From Aphelocoma coerulescens (taxonomy: Eukaryota > Chordata > Aves > Passeriformes > Corvidae): a stretch of DNA of 64,000 nt. The stretch's first letter is position 1, and every line of letters begins with the position of its first letter. The notes below the pieces were generated by a model that worked only from the letters and a program-made list of their open reading frames with translations, did not search any database and was not told the DNA's origin. Both the position numbers and the translations under genes were made by a program. Shown here piece by piece: positions 10,589 to 24,500 of this stretch. The DNA lies in the NCBI RefSeq assembly GCF_041296385.1, contig NC_091014.1:17769578-17833577 (forward strand). Direction: 5' to 3'.

Positions 10589-13500
10589 ACATATTTGTCC
10601 TGGTGCTTTTGCTGGGCATAAATCTGTGCTCTTCCCATCTGAGGTAACGCTTCGGGCAGAGGCCAAGCTCTGAAACTGGCAGGCATAAGTACTGTGCCTT
10701 AGACTTGGCCCTCAACACATCTCCCCCCATTCCTCTATGATAAAGTAGGTAGACTGACACTTTAATGCTGCTGCTTCTCAGGAGAATGAGATATCCTTAG
10801 GTGTAGATGTGGCATTTCCAGTCCAAACAGTAACGTCTCTTGGATTTTAGAAACAAACTTTCTAGCGGCAATAACTCTGATTCACTGTTCACTGCTTAGT
10901 GTCAGATATTACCAATTCCTCCTAGGCTGCTCCCTCCTCTACACAGTCTCCTAACTCTGTCCACCTTCCATGAAGAGGAGCTGGTTTGCTTATGTTCATT
11001 CTTTTAGGAAGCACATACTTAATGAAGTGACAGATGCCTTAACATCCCTGGGATCATATGTGATCCTCTGAAATTCAGTAAGAGGAAATCTTGGCACTTT
11101 CTTAGCATATCCTCAGCAGTTTAATAAGTCCATGTTGCCAGTTTTAGAGCTGCATCTCAGGTTATCAGCAGAGTTTTTATATTCTTTTTTCAGGCTTAAT
11201 AGATTTTCCATTAATCACACTGTTGCAGATAAGGTATCTGTAAGAATCAAGTACTTGGACTATAAATACTTTTAGAAGTCTTTATTTTTTCCTGCTTTTT
11301 GTTTGTTTGTTTTGTTTTGTTTTGCTTTCAGCAAGAATTGTTTTCAAGCAGTTATATAATGTAAATGGAGCTAATGCCCATACTTCAAGTCAAGGAATGC
11401 AAGTTAGTCCATAGCACCAGAGTGGGAAACTTGCAAAGAGAATAAAAAAAAGCAGTTTTTACACAATAATAAAAAAAGACACAGTTTATCAGAGAGGACC
11501 CACATAGCTTTGCCAAAAATGAATCTACACTGTATTTTCCCACCCTGAACTGAATGGAGTCTGTAATTTACCCATGGTGCATATTGCTTTCATTAGCTGT
11601 AGCATAAAAGATTTTGCACTAGGCTTGTCTTGTTGAGCTGTAATAGGTGTAGGCTATGATGAATAGGAAATAGATGCTTTCTATTTTGCAGGAATTTGCA
11701 GGAGCATGCCTGCTGCATTTCTTAACCCTCTATTCCATTCCCTTCAACTACATTACATTGACCATTTCTGTGTGTGTGTGTTCTGGGATTTTTTTGAAAC
11801 AAGATTGTAATTGGTTAGGAGAACCTTTAGTTCACTTTTGTTTTGCGTATTATAGAGGCTCTTCATAGTGATGACACTGAAATTGGATTATTCCAAAAAG
11901 AATAACATATTTTGTAATTTTTTTTTTTGTAATCTAGCACATTTTGCATTACGCTTCTCATTAATAAAATCATATTAAACAGGCCACACTTTTAATAATA
12001 TAATTTTGTACATAATGCTATATTCAATGTGTTAATATAAAGGATATACTAAACAACATAGTGAGTTTTAAAAGAATTTATTGTATACTAGGAGTGCATA
12101 TTACAGAATGAATAGTTCAAGTGTAAAAGGAATTCAGCTTGATATTAGTGATAGGAAATATTTTATTAAATTTGTGCTAGAAGTGTCCAGAGAGTCACAG
12201 GCTTTTTATGAGACTATATGAGATCTTCTGTGCATATATTTTCTATCAACTTGGCCTCAAAAAGAGTTAGCATAAACTCTGACACTTCAAAAATTATTTA
12301 TTTTCAGCGTTGTGAAGTTTGACAGTGTTTTGTCCTAAAAATGAAGTCATCCATTTGAATTGTTACATATTGTTCATTGTTTATTTTTTGCATTGTTTAC
12401 TGATGAAAAATGCAAATGTTGGCTGATAATCTGAAGGCATTTTCTGGTGTGCTTAAAGACCAGTTTCTAATTAGTTCTCTCAGCCAGTGTAGATGGTGTT
12501 CCTCTAATATGTAGTACACTCTTCATTTCATATAGCACTGAAAAGCACCATGCTGCTTAAAATATGCAGTGTCAAAACACTCCACCATTTATGTAATGCT
12601 TCACTGATTTGACAATTGCAATTCCAAATGTTAATGAAGCATCATGAATATTTTCTCTAGTGGTAGTATTTGAGAAATTGCAAAAAATGGTTTTTGCTCT
12701 GTGAAAAATCAAGATAAAAAAAAGTGAAGCTATTTCTAGGTAAAGCAGCACTTCAGATTTTATGAATTCTTTTAAAAATCAGCTAGAATTTAATCAGTCT
12801 TTTTTCATCTGATGCCTTTTTCTGAAGAAAAGCAGATCTGGTGTTGGAGGGGACATGATGACTTTAAAAAATGGTTTAAAAATAACAGGATTGTCATATT
12901 TCTTAGGAAGTAAAAGAAATGAATTTGACTATGTAAGGTGTTCTCTATTTTCCCCCACACCTTATTGTCAGGTATATGGAAGTATACCAATAAAGGTAAA
13001 TATATTATCAAAATAATATAGGAACTTAATATTTTATTATCTCTCACTGTATCATTCTACTGCAATCAAACCCTGCAGCCTCCAGAACAAAATCTGGAAA
13101 AGAACTTTTCAATTTTTCCTTTCTTAATAGCACTGTAAGTAAAATTTTTGATCTATCTTGCCTCTTTCCATTTTTAATCTGTTAGTCTGACAAAGCTTAT
13201 TCCTGAATCAGTTACTTGAACATTGCTTCTCTTTCTCTTAATTACTTTGTGAATCTTTGTTTCTGGAAGTGTATTTGTTGTACAGTAGTCATCCCTGTTA
13301 CTGGGAACAACCAGTAAACACCATACTCTTTAAGTTCCACTTGACAGATAAGCACATTTATAAAGAATGTTCTGGATGTACATGTACAACCCATTAGACT
13401 TTCATTTATACTTTAATATCTGAAGCTCAATTATATTACTATTGATGTGGTAAAATGATAAACTGATAATTTTTTCTTTCTTAAATGTTTAGATTATACT

Positions 13501-14439
13501 TAGGGATAATGGCTCCATCCTATGGTGGAAGAGAAACCTGCATCAAATCAATTAGGTTAGTTGCTATAGTGATAAATATAATGTAATATTCTCCATCTGA
13601 AGAAAAATGGTCTGATTTGGTAGGCTCTCAACAGGGGAAGACAAAAACAAAGTAGTAGAAATAGGCTGTTTATGGTCCTTGGTGTGACCAACAAGGAGCT
13701 AGTTTACGTAACAGAAGCATCAGTAAATGTAAAAACAGCCTCAGAAGGCTCTTCTGGTAGAGGGTGGCCACCTTTGTGGCAATTCAGAATTAAAAGAGTT
13801 GTGGCATTTTTGGATTCCAGACATGCATCTTGCACACTTGTCTAATGAACAGGACTAAACCAGAGAGAAGCACCTGCAGTGAATACCTCATGTTGTGTTT
13901 TTTACTGTTGTAAAGGTAAAATGAGTAGGGAGTATTCATGAACTGGAGTATGTATTTTACCATGTTAGAAAGTTTGGTCAAATTAAGGAAATTCTATGTG
14001 GTATCACAGCTGCCTGCTACATCAGGAATCTAAATAACATAGTTTTGATTCAGAACTACTTTTTTTAGTGCATTTATTCAGTTGAATTTGCTATAAATAT
14101 TGAGGAGCTTTTTATATGTAAATGGTAACTTTGTAAGCAATATATGAATCAGCTTTTAGCAAAGTTGTGGCTGTTACAAGCTTTTGCTTTTCCTTATTTT
14201 ATACTGTGTAGTAAGCATAAGGAATAGAACATTAGAGCCCTGTGCTGTTCTGTTAAGGTAATACTTCTAAGGGTGAGTAAATGGGGTTTTTTTGAAAAGA
14301 GCTACCAAAACTGAATGGTACTTGGAAAATTGGCCTTTGTGCTTTAAATATTGTGTATGGAAGAAACAGTATGAAACCCAGCATTTATGCTTACTAAATG
14401 GTGATAGTACTAGGAAAAAAGAATCTAAAAGTCCAAAAT
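10589..14439. other. Intronic stretch with nothing notable
   Basis: AT-rich intron with only short simple sequence, such as a TTTG/TTTTG-rich patch at about 11300-11325 and a short TG run near 11770. Open frames are below 100 codons and look random. Confidence 0.55.
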
Positions 14440-14962
14440 GCAAAGTAGTTCCCATAACATAATACAGAGATATTTTTGCTGTTGCTGAGCAGGGCTTACA
14501 CAGAGCTAAGGCCTTTTCTGCTTTTCCTGTTGCCACACTGGTGAGGAAACTGGAGGTACCTGGGAGGCTTGGAGGAGACACAGTCAGGACAGGTGACCCC
14601 AACTGACCAAAAGGCCATTCCAGACCGTGTGACACCATGCTCAGTATATGAAACAGGGGGCAGAAGGAAGAAGGGGAAAGGTTTTGAGTGATGGTGTTCA
14701 TCTTCCCAAGTCACTGTTATGCATGACAGAGCCCTGCTTTCCTGGGGATGGCTGAACACCTGCCTGCCCATGGGAAGGGATGAATTAATTCCTTGTTTTG
14801 TTTTGCTTGTGTGCATGGCTTTTGCTTTCCCTACTAAACTGTCTTTATCTCAATCCACAAGTTTTCTGGCCTTTACCTTTCTGATTTTCTCCCCAGTCCT
14901 GCTTGTGGGGAGAGAGTGAGTGGCTGTCTGGGCCTTGGTTCCTGGCTGGGGTTAAACCATGA
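14440..14962 (+). mobile_element. ERVL-like avian LTR, 5' incomplete
   Basis: This closely follows a common avian endogenous-retrovirus LTR that I recognise from memory. In order it has the GCTGAGCAGGGCTTACACAG block (14484), the AGGCCTTTTCTGCTTTTCC block (14509), 'GACCCCAACTGACCAAAAGG' (14595), 'CCTGCTTTCCTGGGGATGGC' (14732), 'GGCTTTTGCTTTCCCTACTA' (14817) and the 3' terminal GGGGTTAAACCATGA ending at 14962. The element reads in the + direction, the same as TAFA5. A degraded TATA (TATATGAA near 14645) and a decayed polyadenylation hexamer (ACTAAA near 14834) are seen. The expected 5' terminus is not recognisable, so it is truncated or diverged there. There are no viral genes: it is a solo or fragment LTR. 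The two antisense open frames across it are by-products. Confidence 0.85.
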
Positions 14963-14967
14963 AAAAA

Positions 14968-15016
14968 TATATTATATTATATTATATTATATTATATTAA
15001 TTATATTATATTATAT
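14968..15016 (+). repeat. TATTA pentanucleotide microsatellite
   Basis: About 49 bases of ATATT/TATTA pentamers with one interruption (TTAATTAT). It starts just six A bases after the 3' end of the preceding LTR, so it may have grown at the insertion junction. Confidence 0.95.
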
Positions 15017-17432
15017 GGACCTCACCTTAAGTTGAGATCCTGTTACATATTGGGTAGACACTGCACATTTGAGCAATACCTTTTCATTGTCCTGTTCAGG
15101 AGTTGCTCTCTGTCTAAAAGACATGGGCTACTATGGTCTCTAGGTCTCACTGTTCCCTTATGCTCTCTGAGACTGCCAGCACAGAGATGGCAATTAACTG
15201 TGACTGTCACCTGGCCACTTCTACAACAGAAGCTACATCGGCTACTGAACAGCTGTCAGATGGTAAATGGTCACTGCCCATTTATGTTGGATGAACATAA
15301 GTTACCTCTAAATGAAAGCCTATGCCTCCTGTTATTGATCTGTTATCATTTAGGTCACTTCTTCTGTTTTCAAAACTGAAAACTACAGATTTTTTGAAGA
15401 TCTGTTTACCTGATCTGTAACTTTATTATGTTTTCTACAAGAATTACTGTGTATGTATTTTTCCCAACCCCTGCGTGCAGGATGTGACATAGAGAGCAAC
15501 TGTCATTAGTAAAACTTTTTTCAGTCTAATTTGTATATAGAAATCAAAAATAATACTTTCATGACATTAAATAAGAAAAGTAAAATATTAAAATTCTGTT
15601 TCTTTATGTAATGTCCCAGCTGCTCCTTTTGAAGTAGGATCAATTTTTGAGATAAAACCAGTGCTTTGAACTTGGTGGCCTCTACAACGTACTACCTGTC
15701 AATGTGAGTACCAAACTGACACTGAGATTGCCTCACCAGTTGTATTGTAGTCTTTCCAGATGATGTATTACATAGAAGTCCTTGGCACCAACAGAAGAAA
15801 TGTCTTCTTACTGCATTCAATATTGAATTCGACCCTTTAAGGCTAAGTAAGCACCATTACAATTTCTCAAACATATTTGAATTCTGGTGATTCATACTTC
15901 CATTGCAAGTATAACCACTGATAAATATGGACAATGGGAAATAGGTAGGGAGGGGAAACTAGAAGAAAATGGATATTTTCAATTAAATACATGGCAGAGG
16001 AGTATTCCATGTCTTTCAGCAGGATTGACAGGACAGAGATTGAGACCTCTTTGACAGTTTTTTTGTGCTGTTTATGTAATGTACTATTTTTTTCTTACCA
16101 TATACTATGAAAACAGTACTGGGGGCATGGAGTAGAGCCCTGCTGCTCAAGCTAAGGGTGTAAACATGAGCTAGACTGGATTTTGTTGTACTGGGGTCCC
16201 ATTAATCTTTTGGTCTTTCTTTACTGATGCCACTGAAGAAGTAGTAGTAAGTCCTTCACTGAGCTTAACCCTTAGGGGTGGGTATTTCCCCACTTGTTCT
16301 TCTCTGCTAGAAGCTGATGGTATGAAATAGCTCAGTTTTTAAGATGTAATTTAGTGCTTTCTTAGAGAGTTCTCTAACTGTAAGGCTATTATGTGAAAAA
16401 AAACCATTGACAGCTAGTCCAGCATCTGGCATGTCAAATACTGTTTTTTAGAGGTATGCCTTGAATGTTGTCAATAACTCAAAAATGCACTTGAATACTG
16501 AGCTACACGTAGAAGTGTTAGATATATAGGCAAATCCTGGCAGCTTTGATTAACCCACAGTCTTCCTGGTCTTTGTTGCTATATTCAAACTAGAATGTTT
16601 CCATGCTTAGTCATGTGTTTGATCAGGTGTGTTGTTCCACTGCTGGGCTGGGAATCTATTTTTTTTTTCTGTGTTTAAATCTAAGTTAGACTGCTTTTTG
16701 CACAGATGGTTGGCAAATTTGCTTATTGTAGATGTTTTGGAAGTCATCTCTTCATGGATATGCTTTTATGTTAGCCGTGCAAATAGGAAAATGTTATGTG
16801 GTGACTATTTGAAAATATATGAACCGTATTTACACTGTTTTCCAATATTTTTAGTATAGAGGTTTATTTCAAAGACTTTGTGCATATTTTTCAATAAAAG
16901 GACTTTTCATGAATAACAAGTAAAATGGTAGAGAGTTTTGCATTTATGTGATGGTCTTTGGATCTCTTCCAAAATGCGTGGTCTGTGTATTATTTTGATC
17001 TCTGAATGGACTGCATCTTTGGATGTCTTCCTTCAAACACTTGATTGCACTCAGATAAGAGGAAATTATCTAACTGGGGTGAAGAGTATAACTTACTATT
17101 TTTTAAGGGGGTCTCTGAGCAATAACCCCTCTGGTTTTCTCCTGAGTAGCATGCAGTTGCTTAATATTATATTATCTGTGCTTTTGCATATGCTAACACT
17201 TCTCTTTGGTGCCTGCAGTCCAGTACAGGAATAAGGAAGTTGCTTCTCTAGAAGAAAGTGTTATTTATTTTGCCCAATTATATGCTGTTGTTGGAGAAAA
17301 ACATAAACTATATGTAGAGAGACCTCTAGCTTCAATTTTTCTTGTTACAATTCCCTCCAAGGCTGGTGTGACTTATTTATAGTTTTGATGGGTTTTTTTT
17401 AATATTTATATATTTTTTATATTTCTGCCTCA
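15017..17432. other. Intronic stretch with nothing notable
   Basis: AT-rich intron. The longest open frame is about 115 codons (15032-15379, +) and has no recognisable family, no conserved motif and no splice context. I do not call it. Confidence 0.5.
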
Positions 17433-17742
17433 TAAAATCATAGAATGCTATGTGATGGAAGGGACCTTGAGGGTCAGCTAGTCCCAAACCCCTGCTATGG
17501 TCAGGGACACCTTCCACTAGACCAGGTTGCTCAGAGCCCCATCCAGCCCGACCTTGTGCACTTCCAGGGATGACAACTTTTCTGAGCAATCTCTTCCAGT
17601 TCCTTGACACCCTCACACTAAGGAATTTCATCCTAATATCTAAACCTCCCCTCTTTCAACTTGAAGACAGTAATACTTAAAAACATTGCCCTTTACCCTA
17701 TCACTAAATGCCCTAGTAAATGCTCCCACTCCCAGGCTGCCT
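17433..17742 (-). mobile_element. CR1 LINE 3' end, antisense
   Basis: The + strand starts with the reverse complement of the CR1 3' terminus (AAATCATAGAATGC, then GGAAGGGACCTTGAGGGTCA). It continues through GACACCTTCCACTAGACCAG, TTCCAGGGATGACA and 'AGGAATTTCATCCTAATATC'. These are the canonical landmarks of the CR1 3' region running into the ORF2 tail. The copy is diverged with small indels and is 5' truncated, as is normal for CR1. Confidence 0.92.
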
Positions 17743-18724
17743 AACTCTTGCAGCCCGAGTTAACCCATGCCTTTATCTGATCCTTGGCTTCAAGAGTCCT
17801 CCTCCACTGTCATATCCTGCTCTTACAACAGGAGAATGTTTTCATAGGGCAGGATCTTACGATGTTTTTAGGATCACATACCTTACATAAGAAACCATTC
17901 TTCTGCTTTGCCTGCAACTGAAAGTATCAATTTATGCTATGTCCCGTTTGTCCATTTTGGTGCTTTGAAGGTCTGGCACTGGGACTGTCTCTGGTTTTGT
18001 TTTATGTGGAGGTTAATTCCAGAACATAGTTAACAGATGTGTCCTATTTGTGTTTTCTGTACCAGAAACTGAGTAAAAGCCCAGAACAGAATGCCTAGGA
18101 GATTGGTAACATTTCAGATTTCAAGTTATGTTGCTTGGGTTAATTCCTCTTTTTCGTCCATTGTAGGAAGGAATTGTACTGACCAACTTTATTTAAGCAT
18201 AGTGGAAGAACCTGATGGTTCTGTTATGCATCATCTGAGTGAAGGGTCCTTAATTCTTACAGCAATGAGAAATCACTACATATAAAAAGAAGTCTAACAA
18301 AAAGTAAATGGGAATGTTTACAGAGTTCTTGTTAATCCTACTAAAATTTATGGTGACTTTGACCTTTGCTCTTGCAACTTTTTTTTTTGATTATCTTAGA
18401 ATGCTGATCTTGACAAATGTGTTCTAAGAGATGATACACTGACAAGTTGAGATTCCTTTAACCCTGAATGCCTCTATCACTCTTCATACTCTCACCTGTC
18501 AATATTCCTTTTAGCGGATATTTAATTTTTCCATTGAACTAGACCAGTGCAAAGTTTGGCAGAACATCTTTAACTGATGACAGAAGTGGGTTTAAGTTAA
18601 GCTGTTGCACTGTTCATTAAATGGTTGTCTTGGGGTGACTCCAAACCGGCACAATGGTTCAGCTGAACGCAGAAATGTTGAAATGGTGTGGGAACAGTGG
18701 CTTCTGGCAGTTCTTCTGGCAGAC

Positions 18725-19166
18725 ACAGAGAAAGCCCACAAAAATTATCAAGGGGCTGAAGCCTATGAAGACCAATAGAGAGAGCTGGAGTTACTCAGCC
18801 TGGAGAGGAGAAGGCTTAGGGAAGACCTTAGTTACAACCTTGCAGTATGTCAAGGGGGCTTGTGAGAAAGATGGAGAGAGACATTTTCCAAAAGCCTGTA
18901 GTGACAAGACAAAGGGTGGTGGTTTAAACTGAAAGAGAGTAGATTCACATTGGACATAAGAAGTCTTTTATTGTGAGGGTGGTGAGACACCTGGCATAGG
19001 TTGCCCAGAGAAGCTGTGGATGCCCAGTTCCTGGAAGCATTTGAGATCAGGCTGGATGGTGCTTTGAGCAAGCTGGTCTAGTGGAAGGTGCCCCTGCCCG
19101 TGGTAGTGAGGGTTGGAACTAGATAATCTTTAAGGGTCCCCTTCCAACCCAAACCAGTCTATGACT
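18725..19166 (+). mobile_element. CR1 LINE 3' end, sense
   Basis: Sense-oriented CR1 tail. It begins inside the ORF2 C-terminal code (CACAAAAATTATCAAGGGGC, then CAGCCTGGAGAGGAGAAGG). It then passes the block 'GGTTGCCCAGAGAAGCTGTG' and ends with 'GGTCCCCTTCCAACCCAAAC' near 19154. Frameshifts and stops interrupt the old coding sequence. 5' truncated. Confidence 0.92.
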
Positions 19167-21132
19167 TTTGTTGTCTTGCTTTAAATTAAACAAAATATAA
19201 GTGTAACAGATATTGAGCGGTTGCCTGTTACTGATAGCATTCTCTTGTGTTACTGAAAGGGTCTGCTGGTTTCTCATTTTTTGAACAAAAATGAACCTTC
19301 TGTTTAATTATACCTTGGGCAGACACTTTTCTTCTGTGCAACCTAAAAGAAGTGTGACTATTTCTATTATTTTTTTTTTTCATACTGAACAAATTCCAGT
19401 GTAGTTCTGGGTATCAGCTTGAGTCATAAAAAATAGAAAATTATTTTCTGAATTGAACTGATATAATCATCTGAGTTATTATTAAAAATAATTTTGTTGA
19501 AAAATATCGGAAAGGTTTTCCAGAGCTTTCTAAGTATCTCCTATCAGTACTGCTTTATTGAACACTCATTGTAAGGCAAGAGTTTATATGGCTTTTTGTA
19601 TATATATATGAGCTCAGTAAAAAACATATCAATATTTAAAATAAAACTAAGAAGCTTTAAAATTTGATATCACTGAATGGTACTGAGGTAAGAATTTTGA
19701 TGAAATTACCTGCTATAAAGCATTTGACCTAACATATGCTTCTAGAGCATAATATCTGGACTAATGATTCTTTCAAGATATCATTTTAAAGAACTTTCAC
19801 ATATGTTTTCATCTTAAGCTACAGCTGGGAAACAAGCAAACAAAAACACCAAACCCAAATATAAATGTTTTGGAACTCAGATCCTCATAGATTAAAAGGA
19901 ACAGCTGACAAATAACTTCAGTTTCATCTGAACAGGATGGGTCTTCCCTTACTTTCGATTTTTGCAGTTTAGTCATCTATATTTACCATAATCTCATTTT
20001 AAAGTCAGTGAAAACATAAACATTTTCATAGTGCAGTTCATGTGACCTGTTTTAGATACACAATAGAGTTTAGAGTTTGAGGTAAATTGTGCTGCAGAAG
20101 TGCTTGTCTTTGTTGTCAGATAGACAACTTGCTAAGATTTTAACATAAAATGTTATCACATTAATCCAGTCCTTCATTACAGCATCTTTAAAATCTTGCT
20201 CTTCTTATTTTCAAAGCTTACATTTAATATTGAAATATTTAATGCCAAGTAAGTGATTCAGTATTTCTGTAGGGAAGAAAAAACATAGAAAAATGGGCTT
20301 GTGATACAGATTGATTAAGACTGTAGGTCAAGATATTGAACTAATGCAGCAAAGGATTTGTACAATTCAAGGGATGTAGTTGGCATAAATTACTGGGATT
20401 TTCTGAAGACATCTTTGCAAACAGTTTGTATCCTGAATACTTTTTGCAATACTTTTTTGTCTTACTGTAAATTCTCCAGTTTCTTTGCCAGTATTGTTAC
20501 ACTCTGGATGCTAAAACTACTGTCTTTCCCCCAGAAGTTGGAAACTATGTGAATTTCAGAGTGTACCAAAGGTTATCAGCTTTACCATTCCTTTTTTCTC
20601 ATTTTTAAGCCTCTTCATATGAAACAATATTGAACACATTTTCACCATGCAAACTTTTATAGTGTGGTTAAAACATTTGAAACACCTTCATCTACTACTG
20701 ATTTAGGTAAGAAAAGGTTTAAAGGTGAACAATGTGTACATGTTTATAAGAAGCTGCAGGGGCAAAGAAGACCTGAAATGCTTACCTTAAATCTAAAAGA
20801 AGATATGAAGAAAATAAAAGCTTTGTGTGAAAACATTATGTGGTTATTTTTGGGAGGATATTGGGCTTTATGACCTGAGAGGTTCCTCCAATTCTCCATT
20901 CTTCAGTGTAAGTGCTATTTTTACAGTCCTTTTCATCTGGAGAGATTTGTTGCCTTCTATGGCTCATTGTTTTATGTTTTTGTTTAAGGAATATATTGCT
21001 TTTCACCTTTTTTCACAGTAAATATATCTTCATGGACATTCTTTGTCTAAAAGCTGTTCAGTTCTGGTTGTGCTGCCTGTGTAACTAGAGATTTCTACTT
21101 TAATCCTGTCTACAAATGTAGAATGCCTTACT
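19167..21132. other. Intronic stretch with nothing notable
   Basis: AT-rich intron with short T runs (near 19370) and TA runs (near 19600). No gene or repeat is recognised. Confidence 0.5.
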
Positions 21133-21558
21133 TGTCATGGTTTAGAAATGGTATTCTCCAATTTAGTACTCTCACTAAAAAACCCCCACACACTGCTCCC
21201 CCTCCATCCTGCCTCCAATTGGAGGCACAAAATATTACGGACTGAGAGAAGAACAATTTACTGGAACAGCAATGAGATAAGAAATGAACAGTAACAGCAA
21301 CAGTGTTAATAATAAAAGTGTTTAAAAGAGAGTGATTCACATGCAAAAATGGTCACTGCAGACCCTATGAGAAAAAACAAGACCAGACAGTTCCCCTGCC
21401 ATGTTTTCTTAACCAGAAGGAACCCCTTCTCCCCAGAAGTGAGAGGGCCTTTCCCCCTCACCTGGCAATGACCTGAGGTGGTATGGAATAACCTCCCTGT
21501 CCTAGGCATGCCCCCTCCCAGCTACTGCTAAAAATTAACCCTGTCCTGGCCAAACATC
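21133..21558 (-). mobile_element. Antisense LTR of an avian endogenous retrovirus
   Basis: On the + strand it opens with TGTCATGGTTTAG and closes with 'AAAATTAACCCTGTCCTGGC' followed by CAAACATCA. Read on the minus strand this is the familiar avian LTR layout: a start containing CCAGGACAGGGTTAATTTTT, the GCTGGGAGGGGGCATG block, and an end in CTAAACCATGACA. I judge it a solo LTR of about 0.43 kb in antisense orientation to TAFA5. No retroviral genes flank it. I could not find a convincing target duplication, so the outer boundaries are approximate. Family assignment rests on recall of avian LTR sequences, not on a search. Confidence 0.75.
21210..21227. repeat. 18-bp perfect palindrome inside the LTR
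   Basis: TGCCTCCAATTGGAGGCA is its own reverse complement without a spacer. It lies in the part of the antisense LTR near its 3' end. It could be a dimeric protein-binding site or chance. Confidence 0.9.
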
Positions 21559-24500
21559 ATTGTAGAGACTTTTTAACATTTATGGTGGTAGAAAGGCTTC
21601 CTTTCACATGTTTTTGCAGAGTTCTCTGAAGTGCTGCTGTGAACTCTTAAGTTGCAGGAACTGCCAGTTGAAATTACAAGAAGTGGATATTTCAATAAGT
21701 GGATATAATTGCAGTGAATTAGTTTAAAACCAACTTACAATATTTGAATATATTCTTTGGCATAAATATTACACTGACTTCACAAGATTGACATTGTACT
21801 GAGAATAGGTAGAATCATTGTCTAATGTTTTCTCAGATAATTCATCTCTGTATGGAAGAAAAGGATGTCCTTTAGACTCCTCAGTTTCATAGAGCGAAAC
21901 AAATCTTTTCCTCTTAGTATTGTAATTTAAGCACAGACACAAAAATCAAATGATCCACCTACCTGCCTCATTTTCTTAGTTAATTTCCTGGAATTTATAG
22001 GTTAGGGTTTTTTGTTTTTTTTTATCTCCATCAAAGACAAAATATGTAGAACCCAAGAAAACACCTCTAATACATTATATTATTAGAGCACATTCCTATA
22101 TTTCACTGCCTTTCCTTTCACTGTTTATAATAACTGATAACAATTTCCTTCCTGAGAGCTTCTTTTAGAATTTAGTGTTCAGTGTTGGCATTAAGTTCAG
22201 TATTAGTTTTCTGTCTTTCTGTATTTTTCAGTTTTGCTTCTTTTTTTTTTTTCTTATCTAAGGTCAGGTGAATTGCCCCTACTGTTTGTCTTGCCACTTT
22301 CTGAAGTGCTTTTCTGTTAGTTGGCATGACAGGTACTGCTATGTGAATCACAGTTTGTCAGTGACTTTTCAGACAAATTAACTTGATATATGTGTAGAGA
22401 ATTTTTCTCCCAACTGCTAGATCTTCAGAGATTTAAGAATTGGGCTTTTTTATGTTCTTTTTTTTCCCCTACATCAGGTTCTGTGAGCCCAATTATAAAC
22501 TCTCTGATACAGCATACTGTAGTCTGGACTCTAAGTACCTTGTTGGAATTTAGTTTAAGTTTTCTTCTGTCATTTTCAATTATTTTGAAAGTATATTGAG
22601 CAACAGATATGGTTATTCACAGAAGGTTAGAACTGAAGTGCTGAGGAAAAAATACTCTTTCAATTTCAGTGCATGGAATTTGAACAAGCCTTTTAAGTTG
22701 CCAAAATGCTGTACAGTGCTGGTGGATGTGATGGTTATGTATCATTTGTCATGACAAGGGCCCCTAAATTTCAGATGCATGTCAGTATTAGTGAGGTAAT
22801 ACGTTTTGTGTGACAAAGCACACCTATGGTTTTGCTGAATAACATCCATTTTCCCAGGATCAGGAACAACTGTCTTAAAAGTGGGTGTCAGGAAGCTAGA
22901 ACTTAAATCATTGCTAGTTGGTTTTGATCTTTGAAAGTGATGGTGACATAAAGCATATGGAGTGAGGATTACAGAGCTCTTCTGTAAAGTCAAAGAGCAA
23001 CATTTCTGAAGTATGCTTTTGACCAATTTCATGTTCTTTGCTTCTGATATACTCTTCTCAGTTTATATTTCTATAAATTCACTTATTTATTACCTCTATA
23101 TAACTCTGTAGCTGAACTTAAGTGATCAAAATGTAGCATTTTTTCCCACATCTCTAAATCTGCTCTTTTTTTCTTTAATGGAAGATCAGAGATAGTGCCA
23201 TGAGTTGGGCGTTGTTGCTGCTGTTTCAATTTTTAATTTACTTCAGTTAGAAGGAAAAAAATACACATTTCAAGAAATCATGGAGGAGTAAAATTTTGAG
23301 TTAAAACAAGTACATGTGATAGAGAACTGTCAGAGAAAATTCTGTCATTAAATAATGAAAGCTTCTGAATCCACACTGAGGCTTGTTTGTGTGTTGGTTG
23401 CTTTTCCTGTTACCTACATCTCGCTTATCTTATGGATATCTCTTATTTTCCACTCCTGTTTTGGTCTCCTATTCAATTCCACATAGTTTTGCTGACAGAC
23501 TTGCACAGTCGGATAAAAACAAAATAAGTAGAGGGAAACACATACGAGAAGACCATATGATACTCTGGATCAACCATTTTAGTTTTGCTTCATTGGAAAC
23601 AAATGCATCTCTCTTTGTCTTTCCCACAGGCACCTGAGTCTGAAACATTACTGCTAGTCAGGAAGGTGTACCTGCTGAGAGCATCCAGTTCTGTCTCTTT
23701 GCTTAATGTGAGAACTGTTGTAGTGGAGGAATTAAAGTGGTTACAATCTGTCAAAATGTTCGTTCCTAGCTTTTGTAGTATTTTAGCTGAAAAAATCAAG
23801 ATCTTACAGAATGCATGTCAGCAAATTCATTTACTTACACTTAACAGGAATCTTGGCCACGAGGTTCATGAAATGCTGCAGCATTTACATCTATAAAACA
23901 CAATAGTGATAACCATAAAAATGTATTTTCTCCCGCATTGAAAGTAGATCTTGTTGGGACTGTTCTCAGACAGAGTGAATGTTGCTTGATACATTTAAAA
24001 CCTACATATATTAACAGTTGATATTATTCCAGGAAAATTACCATAATGTTTATTTCCTAAAAACAACGAATTTGAGCAAGTTTAAGCACACAAGGTGAGG
24101 AATGATTTATTTTCTGTAAACAGTTGAAAAGTCTTATTTTAAATCAATTGCAGGTAATTCATTAACGTATTAATGGTGAAAAGAGAAGACTTTTTTTCCT
24201 TTACTTGGATTTAAGATGGCTAATATTGTCAGAACACATTGGAAATTTGTGGTAGTGTCTGAGCCAGTGGAACTAACAAAGGAAGAAGAGCTTCCACATA
24301 TGAAACACATGCAGATAGTATCAAGATACATAGCAAACTCAATATTTCTTATTCTACTTAAATTAAGTCCACAGATTGTTTTGAAACAAGCTAGATTTCT
24401 AAAGGTAGCTTTGAGGTATTACTTTAAATGTGCTTTAGTTCTCTGTTTGTTTTGGTTTCTACAACATTTGAAAAATTTTCCATCTAAATGTGAAACTTTT

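Noticed and set aside
14267..14919. Frames of 66-144 codons on both strands
   Set aside because: They overlap the LTR at 14440-14962 and carry no retroviral or host protein signature.
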